64,000 nt of DNA from Amycolatopsis bullii (GTDB lineage: Bacteria; Actinomycetota; Actinomycetes; Mycobacteriales; Pseudonocardiaceae): contig NZ_BNAW01000049.1 in the NCBI RefSeq assembly GCF_014654205.1, forward strand, positions 1 through 64,000, read 5' to 3'. Below the pieces are notes generated by a model. The model saw only the letters and a program-made list of their open reading frames with translations, was not told the origin of the DNA and did no database searches. The stretch's first letter is position 1; each line of letters starts with the position of its first letter. This document shows positions 27,614 to 34,581 of this stretch, piece by piece. The position numbers and the translations under genes were made by a program.

Positions 27614-28186
27614 ATGCTCGAGGGCAATGCGGAACGCAGTGTCGAGGCGACCCTCGGCCACCTGCGGGTCATGGACGGTCCGGCCCCGGCGCAGACCGCC
27701 GCGCCACTGACCCTCGAAGACCTCTACCGCCAGCACCGCATGCGGCTGGTCCGGCTGGCGATTCTGCTGGTCGACGAGCCCGCGACGGCGGAAGACGTGG
27801 TCCAGGAGGCCTTCACCGGGCTGCACCGCAACTGGGGCAGGCTCCGGGACGCCGCGGCCGCGGTCGGCTACCTGCGCACCGCGGTGGTCAACGGGTCGCG
27901 CAGCGTGCTGCGCCGCCGCAAGACCGCGCGTGAGTACGTGCCGCCGCACGCGGTGAACGCGCGCTCCGCCGAGAGCCTCGCGATGCTCTCCAGCGAGCAC
28001 CAGGCCGTGGTCAGCGCGCTGTCGAAGCTGCCGCCCCGCCAGCGCGAAGTGCTCGTGCTGCGGTACTACGGCGGGCTGAGCGAGGCCGAGATCTCTGAGG
28101 CCGCAGGTATCTCCAAGGGTACCGTTAAATCGACCGCCAGCCGGGCGCTCGAGGCACTCCAGAAGGCCATGCAAGCCCCACAGTGA
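27614..28186 (+). CDS. ECF/SigE-like RNA polymerase sigma factor
   Basis: A sigma-70 family protein of about 190 residues. Region 2 is seen in L-Y-R-Q-H-R-M-R-L-V-R-L-A-I-L-L-V, A-E-D-V-V-Q-E-A-F; region 4 in L-P-P-R-Q-R-E-V-L-V-L-R-Y-Y-G-G-L-S-E-A-E-I followed by a helix-turn-helix ending G-T-V-K-S-T-A-S-R-A. It should direct RNA polymerase to a stress or extracytoplasmic regulon. The start is unsure: the ATG at 27614 or a GTG at 27539 in the same frame. TAGGCT at 27513 could be the promoter -10. No anti-sigma gene follows; nagA is next. Confidence 0.8.
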   Translation: MLEGNAERSVEATLGHLRVMDGPAPAQTAAPLTLEDLYRQHRMRLVRLAILLVDEPATAEDVVQEAFTGLHRNWGRLRDAAAAVGYLRTAVVNGSRSVLRRRKTAREYVPPHAVNARSAESLAMLSSEHQAVVSALSKLPPRQREVLVLRYYGGLSEAEISEAAGISKGTVKSTASRALEALQKAMQAPQ

Positions 28187-28227
28187 CCCGGGTGGACCAT
28201 TCCGATCACTGAGTCGTATCACCATGC

Positions 28228-28241
28228 TTGGTCCAGACCAA
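28228..28241. promoter_or_regulatory. DasR-type operator (dre) before nagA
   Basis: TTGGTC-CA-GACCAA matches the core of the DasR responsive element (TGGTCTAGACCA) known from streptomycetes, and it overlaps the promoter region of nagA, a known DasR target. TATATG at about 28243 may be the -10. Confidence 0.75.
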
Positions 28242-28277
28242 TATATGCTGGGGTGCGTGAGAGGCGCCGGAGATTTC

Positions 28278-29429
28278 GTGATCATGGGCGGCCGGGTCGC
28301 CGCCCCGGACCGTGTACTCGACGACGGCTGGGTAGCCGTCTCCGACGGGCGGATCGCCGGCGTGGGTTCCGGGACCCCGCCGTCCGGCGAGCACGTGGAC
28401 GTCGGCGGGGCACTGGTCGTGCCCGGTTTCGTCGACACCCACTGCCACGGCGGGGGAGGTGCTTCGTTCACCTCCCTCGATCCCGACGAACTCGTGACGG
28501 CGGTGCGGGCGCACCGCCGTCACGGCACCACGACCATGCTGGCCAGCCTGGTTTCGGACCCGGTGGACATCCTGCGTGAGCAGGTCGCGGCCCTGCGTGA
28601 GCTCGTCCAGGACGGCGAGGTCGCGGGCATCCACCTGGAGGGACCGTTCATCTCCAAGGCCCGCTGCGGCGCGCACGACCCGGAGACGCTGCTCGAACCG
28701 GACACCGGCACGGTCGAGAAGCTCCTGCGCGCGGGCCAGGGCGCGATCCGGATGGTCACCATCGCCCCCGAGCTGCACGGCGGGGTGAAGGCCGTCCGCC
28801 AGCTGGCCGAGTCCGGCGTCATCGCGGCCATCGGGCACACCGACGGCGTCGAGGAGCAGCTGCTGCCGGCGATCGACGCGGGCGCGACGGTGGCGACCCA
28901 CCTGTTCAACGGCATGCGGCCGCTGCACCACCGCGAGCCCGGCCCGGTCGGCGCGCTGCTGGACGACGAGCGCATCACGATCGAGCTCATCTGCGACCTG
29001 GTCCACCTGCACCCCACGGTGGTCCGCCTGGCGGCGAAGCACGCGGGCCGCAACCGGACGGTCCTGATCACCGACGCGATGTCGGCCACGGACGCCGCGG
29101 ACGGCCGCTACACGCTGGGCCGCCTCGAAGTCGACGTCCACGACGGCGTCGCCACCCTGGCGGACAACGGCTCGCTGGCCGGCAGCACCCTGACGATGGA
29201 CACCGCCTTCCGCAATCTGGTCCGGGGTGCGAAACTCGGCATCCTCGACGCGGTGCACGCGACGTCGCAGCGGCCGGCGGAGCTGCTCGGCATCGCCGAC
29301 CGCACCGGGATGCTGTGCTCCGGTTACCAGGCCGACATCGTGGTCCTCGACGAGGACCTGCGACCGGCGAAGGTGCTGCGCCGGGGAGAATGGGTCGCCG
29401 AGGTGGGAACGGCTACCTTGAGTACCTAG
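28278..29429 (+). CDS. nagA: N-acetylglucosamine-6-phosphate deacetylase
   Basis: A 383-residue amidohydrolase that removes acetate from GlcNAc-6-phosphate during use of chitin and cell-wall sugars. The metal and catalytic motifs are D-T-H-C-H-G-G-G (HxH), H-L-E-G-P-F, G-H-T-D-G, T-H-L-F-N-G-M and L-I-T-D-A-M with the catalytic Asp. The GTG at 28278 is chosen because GGAG is five bases upstream; earlier in-frame starts overlap the operator. A DasR-type site precedes it, so repression relieved by glucosamine-6-phosphate is expected (known regulon). No nagB or nag transporter genes are adjacent. Confidence 0.93.
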   Translation: MIMGGRVAAPDRVLDDGWVAVSDGRIAGVGSGTPPSGEHVDVGGALVVPGFVDTHCHGGGGASFTSLDPDELVTAVRAHRRHGTTTMLASLVSDPVDILREQVAALRELVQDGEVAGIHLEGPFISKARCGAHDPETLLEPDTGTVEKLLRAGQGAIRMVTIAPELHGGVKAVRQLAESGVIAAIGHTDGVEEQLLPAIDAGATVATHLFNGMRPLHHREPGPVGALLDDERITIELICDLVHLHPTVVRLAAKHAGRNRTVLITDAMSATDAADGRYTLGRLEVDVHDGVATLADNGSLAGSTLTMDTAFRNLVRGAKLGILDAVHATSQRPAELLGIADRTGMLCSGYQADIVVLDEDLRPAKVLRRGEWVAEVGTATLST

Positions 29430-29453
29430 GTTTCTGCGAGCGAACGGGCGGAG

Positions 29454-29834
29454 ATGAGCGAGCCGAAGGACCCCGAGCAGCTGCTGGCGGACGCCCTTCG
29501 CGCGCAAGCCGTCTTCGCACCGCAGGTATCGCCGTCTTCCACGGGGTCTTCGCCCGCGGTCCCGGCTGCGGAACCGGCCACGGACGCGGTCCCGACCAGC
29601 GCGATCAACGAGCTGCCGTCGGCGTACGGGCTGCTGTCGGGCGCGAGCGCGGACTCACTGGAGCGCGAGCGCGCGGCCCTGGACGCGGAGGCCCCGACGA
29701 CGTTCGCCCCGCGTCCACCGGAGCCGGCCCCGGTGCGGACCTCCGCCCAGCTGCCCGCGTACTGGATCTTGATGCTGGCGGTGCTGCTGGGCCTCGCCGC
29801 GGGGTCCGTGGTCGGGCTGCTGACCCTGGTCTGA
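29454..29834 (+). CDS. Hypothetical single-pass membrane protein
   Basis: A 126-residue protein with a soluble, proline- and alanine-rich N-terminal 95 residues and one membrane segment near the C-terminus (Y-W-I-L-M-L-A-V-L-L-G-L-A-A-G-S-V-V-G). The tail-anchored arrangement suggests the bulk faces the cytoplasm. It starts 25 bp after nagA with GGCGGAG as ribosome site, and a DedA gene follows on the same strand. No known family recognised. Confidence 0.65.
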   Translation: MSEPKDPEQLLADALRAQAVFAPQVSPSSTGSSPAVPAAEPATDAVPTSAINELPSAYGLLSGASADSLERERAALDAEAPTTFAPRPPEPAPVRTSAQLPAYWILMLAVLLGLAAGSVVGLLTLV

Positions 29835-29879
29835 CCGGGTCTCAGTCACGACTCAGGGTGACCCTGTACCGTTTTTGGG

Positions 29880-30584
29880 GTGATTCTCGCCCAGAGCACG
29901 GTCAACACGATGTCGCTGCTGCCGTCATGGCTCGACCCGCAGCACCTGCTGAGCGGCCTGACGACCCCGGTCATCGCGGTGCTGTGCCTGATCATCTTCA
30001 TCGAGAGCAGCGTTTTCCCGGTCCTGCCGGGCGATTCGCTGCTGTTCACCGCGGGCCTGTTCATCGCGAACGGAACGCTGGACGCCCCGTTGTGGCTGGT
30101 CTGCGTCCTGGTGACGGCGGCGGCCCTGCTCGGCAACGTGGTCGGGTACTACATCGGCTACTTCGTCGGGCCGAAGCTGTTCAACCGCCCGGACTCGAAG
30201 TTCTTCAAGAGGGAGTACGTCGACAAGACGCACGAATTCCTGGAGAAGCACGGCCCGAAGGCGGTCGTCCTGGCCCGGTTCGTCCCGTTCGTCCGCACGT
30301 TCATCACGTGGATCGCGGGCATCGGCCGCATGGACCCGAAGCGCTACTTCACGTACACGGTCCTCGGCGGCATCCTGTGGGCTGCGGGCATCACGATCCT
30401 GGGTTCGCTGCTCGGCAACATCAGCTTCATCCGCGACAACGTCGACGCGATCTTCGTGCTGATCGTGCTGGTGTCGGTGGTGCCGATCGGGCTCGAGTAC
30501 CTCAAGGCCCGCCGCGAGAAGAAGACGGCGCTCGCCGAGGCGGACCCCGAGGTCACGCAGCGGATCCCGCGCATCAAGGACTGA
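29880..30584 (+). CDS. DedA/VTT-family membrane protein
   Basis: A 234-residue polytopic protein with the VTT domain signatures F-P-V-L-P-G-D-S-L-L (49-58 region), G-N-V-V-G-Y-Y-I-G-Y and R-F-V-P-F-V-R-T-F. DedA proteins act in phospholipid (polyprenyl-phosphate or aminophospholipid) translocation across the membrane. The GTG start has no ribosome site, but TACCGT ends seven bases upstream, so a leaderless mRNA is likely; an ATG at 29910 is an alternative. A second DedA gene is present at 38101. Confidence 0.85.
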   Translation: MILAQSTVNTMSLLPSWLDPQHLLSGLTTPVIAVLCLIIFIESSVFPVLPGDSLLFTAGLFIANGTLDAPLWLVCVLVTAAALLGNVVGYYIGYFVGPKLFNRPDSKFFKREYVDKTHEFLEKHGPKAVVLARFVPFVRTFITWIAGIGRMDPKRYFTYTVLGGILWAAGITILGSLLGNISFIRDNVDAIFVLIVLVSVVPIGLEYLKARREKKTALAEADPEVTQRIPRIKD

Positions 30585-30618
30585 GCTCTTCCGGCCGCCC
30601 GCACGCGCGGGCGGCCGA

Positions 30619-30674
30619 AAACTGTCGTACCCCCGCGGTAACGTGAAAACAGGGGGCCCCCGGGCGGGGACCCC
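30619..30674. repeat. 56-bp direct repeat, copy 1
   Basis: Identical over 56 bases to 31900-31955. It starts AAACTGTCGTACCCCCGCGG and ends with a G/C-rich foldback that includes GGGGGCCCCC and GGGGACCCC. It sits after the DedA stop and nine bases beyond the 3' end of the HxlR gene. It may act as terminator for both. Confidence 0.85.
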
Positions 30675-30682
30675 TGCGGGCG

Positions 30683-31042
30683 CTACTCGAGCAGGCTCGC
30701 GTCGTAGTGGCGGCGGTGGGCCGCGATCTGCCGCCGGTGCGTGGCGGCCCAGTCGGCGAGGTAGGTCAGTGAGTCCAGCAGCGTGGCGCCGAGTTCGGTG
30801 AGGGTGTACTCGACGCGCGGCGGCACGCTGGGGTGGACGGTGCGGGTCAGCAGGCCGTCCCGTTCGAGCTGCCGCAGGGTCCGGGTGAGCATGCGCTGGG
30901 AGATGCCGTCGACGGCGCGGTGGAGCTCGCCGAAGCGGAGGGTGCGGTCGCGCAGGCACCCGATGACCAGGACGGTCCACTTGTCGCCGATGAGCCCGAG
31001 GATCTGACGGACCTCCCGGCAGGCCTCTTCGTCGTCGGGCAT
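30683..31042 (-). CDS. HxlR-family transcriptional regulator
   Basis: A 119-residue winged-helix regulator. The family core is complete: I-G-D-K-W-T-V-L-V-I, L-R-F-G-E-L-H-R-A-V-D-G-I-S-Q-R-M-L-T and the wing V-P-P-R-V-E-Y-T-L-T-E-L-G. HxlR proteins bind short inverted repeats, often in response to aldehydes or quinones. It lacks the usual N-terminal cysteine position common in formaldehyde sensors except for Cys8. It is divergent from an SDR gene, with inverted repeats in the spacer, and the pair lies between two identical 56-bp repeats. Confidence 0.88.
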   Translation of the reverse strand: MPDDEEACREVRQILGLIGDKWTVLVIGCLRDRTLRFGELHRAVDGISQRMLTRTLRQLERDGLLTRTVHPSVPPRVEYTLTELGATLLDSLTYLADWAATHRRQIAAHRRHYDASLLE

Positions 31043-31096
31043 CGTGCGGCTCCGGTTACTTCGGTGTGCGTAGCGGACGGGAATGTGCCGTCTTGA

Positions 31097-31141
31097 TCAC
31101 CTTCGTGGTGACCGTTCATCCTGTTACGGACAAAGGGTAAC
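31097..31141. promoter_or_regulatory. Inverted repeats in the HxlR/SDR divergent promoter
   Basis: Two inverted repeats lie here: TCACC/GGTGA (31097-31111) and GTTAC/GTAAC with nine bases between (31123-31141). Either could be the HxlR operator; the second resembles the GTAC-rich half-sites known for this family. Confidence 0.4.
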
Positions 31142-31190
31142 CAGCCGTGACCAGGAGCTTCAGCCGCGGCTTCGACCGGGAGGGCGTGGG

Positions 31191-31922
31191 GTGGGCAAGA
31201 CGCTGGTGGTGGTGGGTGCCGGGCCGGGCTTGGGCATGGGGGTGGCACGGGCGTTCGGACGCCGCGGGTTCCGGGTCGGCTTGATCGCCCGCACGGCGAG
31301 CAGGCTGGCCGCCCTGGTCGCCGAGCTGGCGGAGCTGGGGATCAGCGCGGCGGCGTTTCCCGCGGACATCCGCGACCGCGCGGCGCTGGCCGCGGCGCTG
31401 GAGCACGCCGGCGAGACGTGGGGGCCGATCGACGTCCTGGAGTACAGCCCCAGCCCGACGGGAGCGATCACCACCGCCACGCGGACGACGGCCGAAGCGA
31501 TGACAGCGCAGCTCGAGCTGCACGTACTGGGCGCGGTGACGGCGGTCGGCCAGGTCCTGCGGGGCATGCGCGCCCACGGCGGGGGCACGCTGCTGTTGAC
31601 GACGGGCGTGTCGTCGACGGTTCCCGCGCCGTTCCTGGCCAACGTCGGAGCCGCGATGGCGGGCCTGCGCAGCTGGGCGCACGCGTTGCACGCGGAGCTG
31701 CGCCCCGAGGGCATCCACGCGGCCGCGGTGACGATCGCCTCGGGCGTCATCCCCGGCGCCGGCGAGGCGGACCCCGACGCCATCGGCGACCGGTACTACG
31801 AGCTGTACCGGCAGCCCGACCGCGTGGAGGAGGTCATCGGGGACGTGGCCGCGTTCCGGGCGCTCGTCGCGGAGTGGTCGGCCGGGCGCGGACCGGCCGA
31901 AACTGTCGTACCCCCGCGGTAA
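31191..31922 (+). CDS. SDR-family oxidoreductase ending in a repeat
   Basis: A 243-residue Rossmann protein with V-V-G-A-G-P-G-L-G-M-G at the N-terminus and V-L-E-Y-S-P-S-P in place of the usual N-A-G. A Tyr-x-x-x-Lys pair is not evident at the normal place, so it is an atypical SDR that may lack normal catalysis. The GTG at 31191 with GGGAGGG upstream is the start. Its last seven codons and stop are part of the 56-bp repeat at 31900. Divergent from HxlR, which probably controls it. Confidence 0.75.
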   Translation: MGKTLVVVGAGPGLGMGVARAFGRRGFRVGLIARTASRLAALVAELAELGISAAAFPADIRDRAALAAALEHAGETWGPIDVLEYSPSPTGAITTATRTTAEAMTAQLELHVLGAVTAVGQVLRGMRAHGGGTLLLTTGVSSTVPAPFLANVGAAMAGLRSWAHALHAELRPEGIHAAAVTIASGVIPGAGEADPDAIGDRYYELYRQPDRVEEVIGDVAAFRALVAEWSAGRGPAETVVPPR

Positions 31923-31955
31923 CGTGAAAACAGGGGGCCCCCGGGCGGGGACCCC
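31900..31955. repeat. 56-bp direct repeat, copy 2
   Basis: Base-for-base copy of 30619-30674. It begins inside the SDR reading frame, supplies its last seven codons and TAA, and its G/C-rich foldback (CAGGGGG...CCCCCTG) ends 23 bases from the stop of the convergent oxidase gene. Confidence 0.85.
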
Positions 31956-31977
31956 CTGTCGACGCGAAGCCGAAACC

Positions 31978-33369
31978 TCAGGTCATCGAGAACATCGAGC
32001 CCGGGTTGAACAGGTTCTCCGGGTCCAGCGCCCGCTTGATCTGCTGGTGCACCCGCAGCCCCACCGGCCCGATCTCGCGCGCCAGCCACTCCCGCTTGAT
32101 CTTGCCGACCCCGTGCTCCCCGGTCACCGTCCCGCCCAGTGACAGCCCCACCTCGAGGATCTCGTCGAACGCCCGCTGTGCGCGCTCGAACTCGGACGGG
32201 TCGTCCGGCTGGTACACGATCGTCGGGTGCATGTTGCCGTCGCCTGCGTGGCCGACCACCGCGATGCGCAGCCCCACCTCGGAACTGATCTTCTCGCAGC
32301 CCCGGATCAGCTCGGCGATCCGCGTCCGCGGCACGCACACGTCGTCGGTCAGCCACAGCCCGTACGTCTCCAGGGCCGTCAGCACCACCCGGCGGGCATG
32401 GAGCAGCATCCGGCCCTCCTCCAGGTCCTCCGTCGTGTACGCCAGGTCGGCTCCGCAATCGACGCAGATCTGCTCCAGCGCGGCCAGCTCCCGCCGCGCG
32501 ACCTCGCCGCCCGCGTCGGACTGGCCCAGCAGCAGCGCCTGGCAGTTCGAGCCCGCGCCGAGGTCCGTCTTCAGGTACGCCTCGGACGCCTTGATCGAGG
32601 ACGCGTCCATGATCTCCAGCAGCGACGGCACCAGCCCCTCGCGGACGACCCGCGCCACCGCCTCCCCCGCGGCCTCTGTCGTGCTGAAACCCGCGACGAG
32701 CGTCGCCGGGGCGTGGGGCAGCGGCTTGAGCTGGACCGTGGCCTGGGTGATCACCCCGAGCGTGCCCTCGCTGCCCACGAACAGCCGGGCCAGGTCGTAG
32801 CCCGCGACGCCCTTCACCGTGCGGCGGCCGGTCTTCAGCAGCGATCCGTCGGCCAGGACGACCTCCAGGCCGAGCACCGAGTCCGTCGTCACGCCGTACT
32901 TCACGCAGCACAGGCCGCCCGCGTTGGTGGACAGGTTGCCGCCGATCGTGCACCAGTCGTAGCTCGACGGGTCCGGAGGGTAGAACAGCCCGTGCTTCTC
33001 CACGGCGTTGCGGAAGTCCAGGTTGACCACGCCCGGCTGCACGACCGCCAGCCGGTTGCCCGGGTCGATCTCGACGATCTCGTTCAGCTTGGTCAGCGAC
33101 AGCGTGACGCACCCGTCGATCGCGTTCGCCGCACCCGACAGGCCGCTGCCGGCCCCGCGCGGCACGATCGGCACCTTGGCCTCGGCGCAGGCCTTGACGA
33201 CCGCCTGCACCTCGGCGGTGTTCGCGGGCAGCACCACGGCGAGCGGCGTGCCCGACGGCGCCAGCGGCATCATGTCGCGCGCGTAGGACGCCGTGACGTC
33301 GGAGTCGGTGAGCACGGCGCTCTTGCCGAGCAGGTCCCGGAGCCGGGTGACCAAAGCTTCGTTGCTCAT
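31978..33369 (-). CDS. FAD-linked oxidase (glycolate oxidase GlcD / D-lactate dehydrogenase type)
   Basis: A 463-residue flavoprotein. Residues 35-215 are a PCMH-type FAD domain with P-R-G-A-G-S-G-L-S-G and G-G-N-L-S-T-N-A-G-G; the C-terminal FAD-oxidase domain has G-H-A-G-D-G-N-M-H-P and T-G-E-H-G-V-G-K-I-K. It should oxidise a 2-hydroxy acid such as glycolate or D-lactate to the keto acid. No GlcE/GlcF subunits are adjacent, which favours a single-subunit D-lactate dehydrogenase-like enzyme (inference). Confidence 0.9.
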   Translation of the reverse strand: MSNEALVTRLRDLLGKSAVLTDSDVTASYARDMMPLAPSGTPLAVVLPANTAEVQAVVKACAEAKVPIVPRGAGSGLSGAANAIDGCVTLSLTKLNEIVEIDPGNRLAVVQPGVVNLDFRNAVEKHGLFYPPDPSSYDWCTIGGNLSTNAGGLCCVKYGVTTDSVLGLEVVLADGSLLKTGRRTVKGVAGYDLARLFVGSEGTLGVITQATVQLKPLPHAPATLVAGFSTTEAAGEAVARVVREGLVPSLLEIMDASSIKASEAYLKTDLGAGSNCQALLLGQSDAGGEVARRELAALEQICVDCGADLAYTTEDLEEGRMLLHARRVVLTALETYGLWLTDDVCVPRTRIAELIRGCEKISSEVGLRIAVVGHAGDGNMHPTIVYQPDDPSEFERAQRAFDEILEVGLSLGGTVTGEHGVGKIKREWLAREIGPVGLRVHQQIKRALDPENLFNPGSMFSMT

Positions 33370-33442
33370 GGCCTCATCGTAAGCCCGGACAGTCCGCAGT
33401 GCGGAAATCTTCTTTCGAAACCAGCCGGATCGGACCAGTGCC

Positions 33443-33862
33443 TCAGCGGACCAGACCCAGCAGCTTGTCGATGTGCACGGTCAGCAGCACCCGCTGGTCG
33501 GTGACCATGGCTTGGCGGTACTCGGCCCAGTCCGGGTGCTCGCCCGACACGCGGCGGTAGTAGTCGACCAGCGCTTCCACCGTGTCGTCGTCGGGTGCCG
33601 CGGCCGGCGCCGTGAGCGAGGCGCGCCCTTCGACGACGACGTAGCTCCAGCCGTCCTCGCTGCTCACGTGGAACGTCACCCGTGGATCGCGGCGCATGTT
33701 CTTCGTCTTCGCCCGGGTCTCGGTGATCGAGGCGATGAGCGTCCCCGCGTCGTACAGGTACGTGATCGTGGACAGCTGCGGCCGGCCGTCGCGGCGGATC
33801 GTGGCAAGGACGCCGTGGTGGCGGGCGGCGAGGAAGTCCTTGAACGCTGTGTCGTCGGTCAT
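33443..33862 (-). CDS. PPOX-class F420-dependent oxidoreductase
   Basis: A 139-residue split-barrel protein beginning F-L-A-A-R-H-H-G-V-L-A-T-I-R-R-D-G-R-P-Q, the common pattern of the F420-dependent PPOX branch, with T-K-N-M-R-R-D-P-R-V in the middle. It may reduce small enones or quinones with F420H2, or bind F420 or biliverdin. It is divergent from the MarR gene; the 188-bp spacer holds two MarR-type half-site arrays that could affect it as well. Confidence 0.85.
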   Translation of the reverse strand: MTDDTAFKDFLAARHHGVLATIRRDGRPQLSTITYLYDAGTLIASITETRAKTKNMRRDPRVTFHVSSEDGWSYVVVEGRASLTAPAAAPDDDTVEALVDYYRRVSGEHPDWAEYRQAMVTDQRVLLTVHIDKLLGLVR

Positions 33863-34007
33863 ACCGTTCTCAACCCGCCGCGGGCGTCGTTGTTCCGGCG
33901 GCAACCCGGGAGAAATGTGCTTGCATACGGCAACTAAAGTGTGTTCTGCCACATCACGAGGTACTCCGCTTGCACAAACCGCCAGTGAAGGCACATCCTT
34001 GCCTGAG

Positions 34008-34019
34008 GCAACTAGTTGC
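34008..34019. promoter_or_regulatory. MarR operator candidate
   Basis: GCAACTAGTTGC is a perfect 12-bp palindrome 31 bases before the MarR start, of the form MarR proteins bind. The half GCAACTA occurs again at 33930-33936, giving a likely second site. Confidence 0.6.
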
Positions 34020-34050
34020 AGCCGCCAACCAACGCCGTGAAGGATCACCC

Positions 34051-34581
34051 ATGGCACCGAACAACTCCGCCACCCGGCCCAAGGCCGAGCTGGACCTCGC
34101 CGACCAGCTCGGGCACGAGCTCGTGCGCCTGGTCCGGCTGATCAACAAGGCGAAGTCACAGGTCTCCAAGCAGGGTCCGGACGGCATCGAGCGGGCGGCG
34201 TACGCGATCCTCTTCACCCTCATCCACGAGGGCCCGCAGCGCACCAGCAAGCTGGCCGAGTCGCTCCACTCCGAGATCTCCACGATCAGCAGGCAGTCGA
34301 GCTCGCTCGTGCAGCACGGGCTGGTCGAGCGCCAGGCCGACCCGGAAGACGGGCGGGCCTGCCTGCTCGCCGCGACGACCGAGGGCATGCGGGTGTTCGA
34401 AGAGAACCGCAAGCTGCGCAACCAGTGGCTGGCCGAAGTGCTCGGGGACTGGACGGACGGGGACATCCAGACCCTGAACCGCCTCTTCGGCCGGCTCAAC
34501 ACAGGTATCGAGAACCACTCTCCACAGCTGGCCGACGCCCACGCGTCCGCCGGTGCACCGGCCAAGGGGGCCAACGCATGA
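34051..34581 (+). CDS. MarR-family transcriptional regulator
   Basis: A 176-residue winged-helix regulator. The DNA-binding part is seen in T-S-K-L-A-E-S-L-H-S-E-I-S-T-I-S-R-Q-S-S-S-L-V and the wing in E-R-Q-A-D-P-E-D-G-R-A. GAAGGA stands before the ATG. The stop overlaps the start of the exporter (ATGA), so it is translated with it; such pairs are usually repressor plus drug efflux pump, with the pump substrate relieving repression. The C-terminal 20 residues are alanine-rich. Confidence 0.9.
   Translation: MAPNNSATRPKAELDLADQLGHELVRLVRLINKAKSQVSKQGPDGIERAAYAILFTLIHEGPQRTSKLAESLHSEISTISRQSSSLVQHGLVERQADPEDGRACLLAATTEGMRVFEENRKLRNQWLAEVLGDWTDGDIQTLNRLFGRLNTGIENHSPQLADAHASAGAPAKGANA

Noticed and set aside
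27413-28471. Long upstream extension of the YciI frame on the minus strand
   Set aside because: It runs antisense to the sigma factor and nagA; the ATG at 27412 has a good ribosome site and gives the normal family length.
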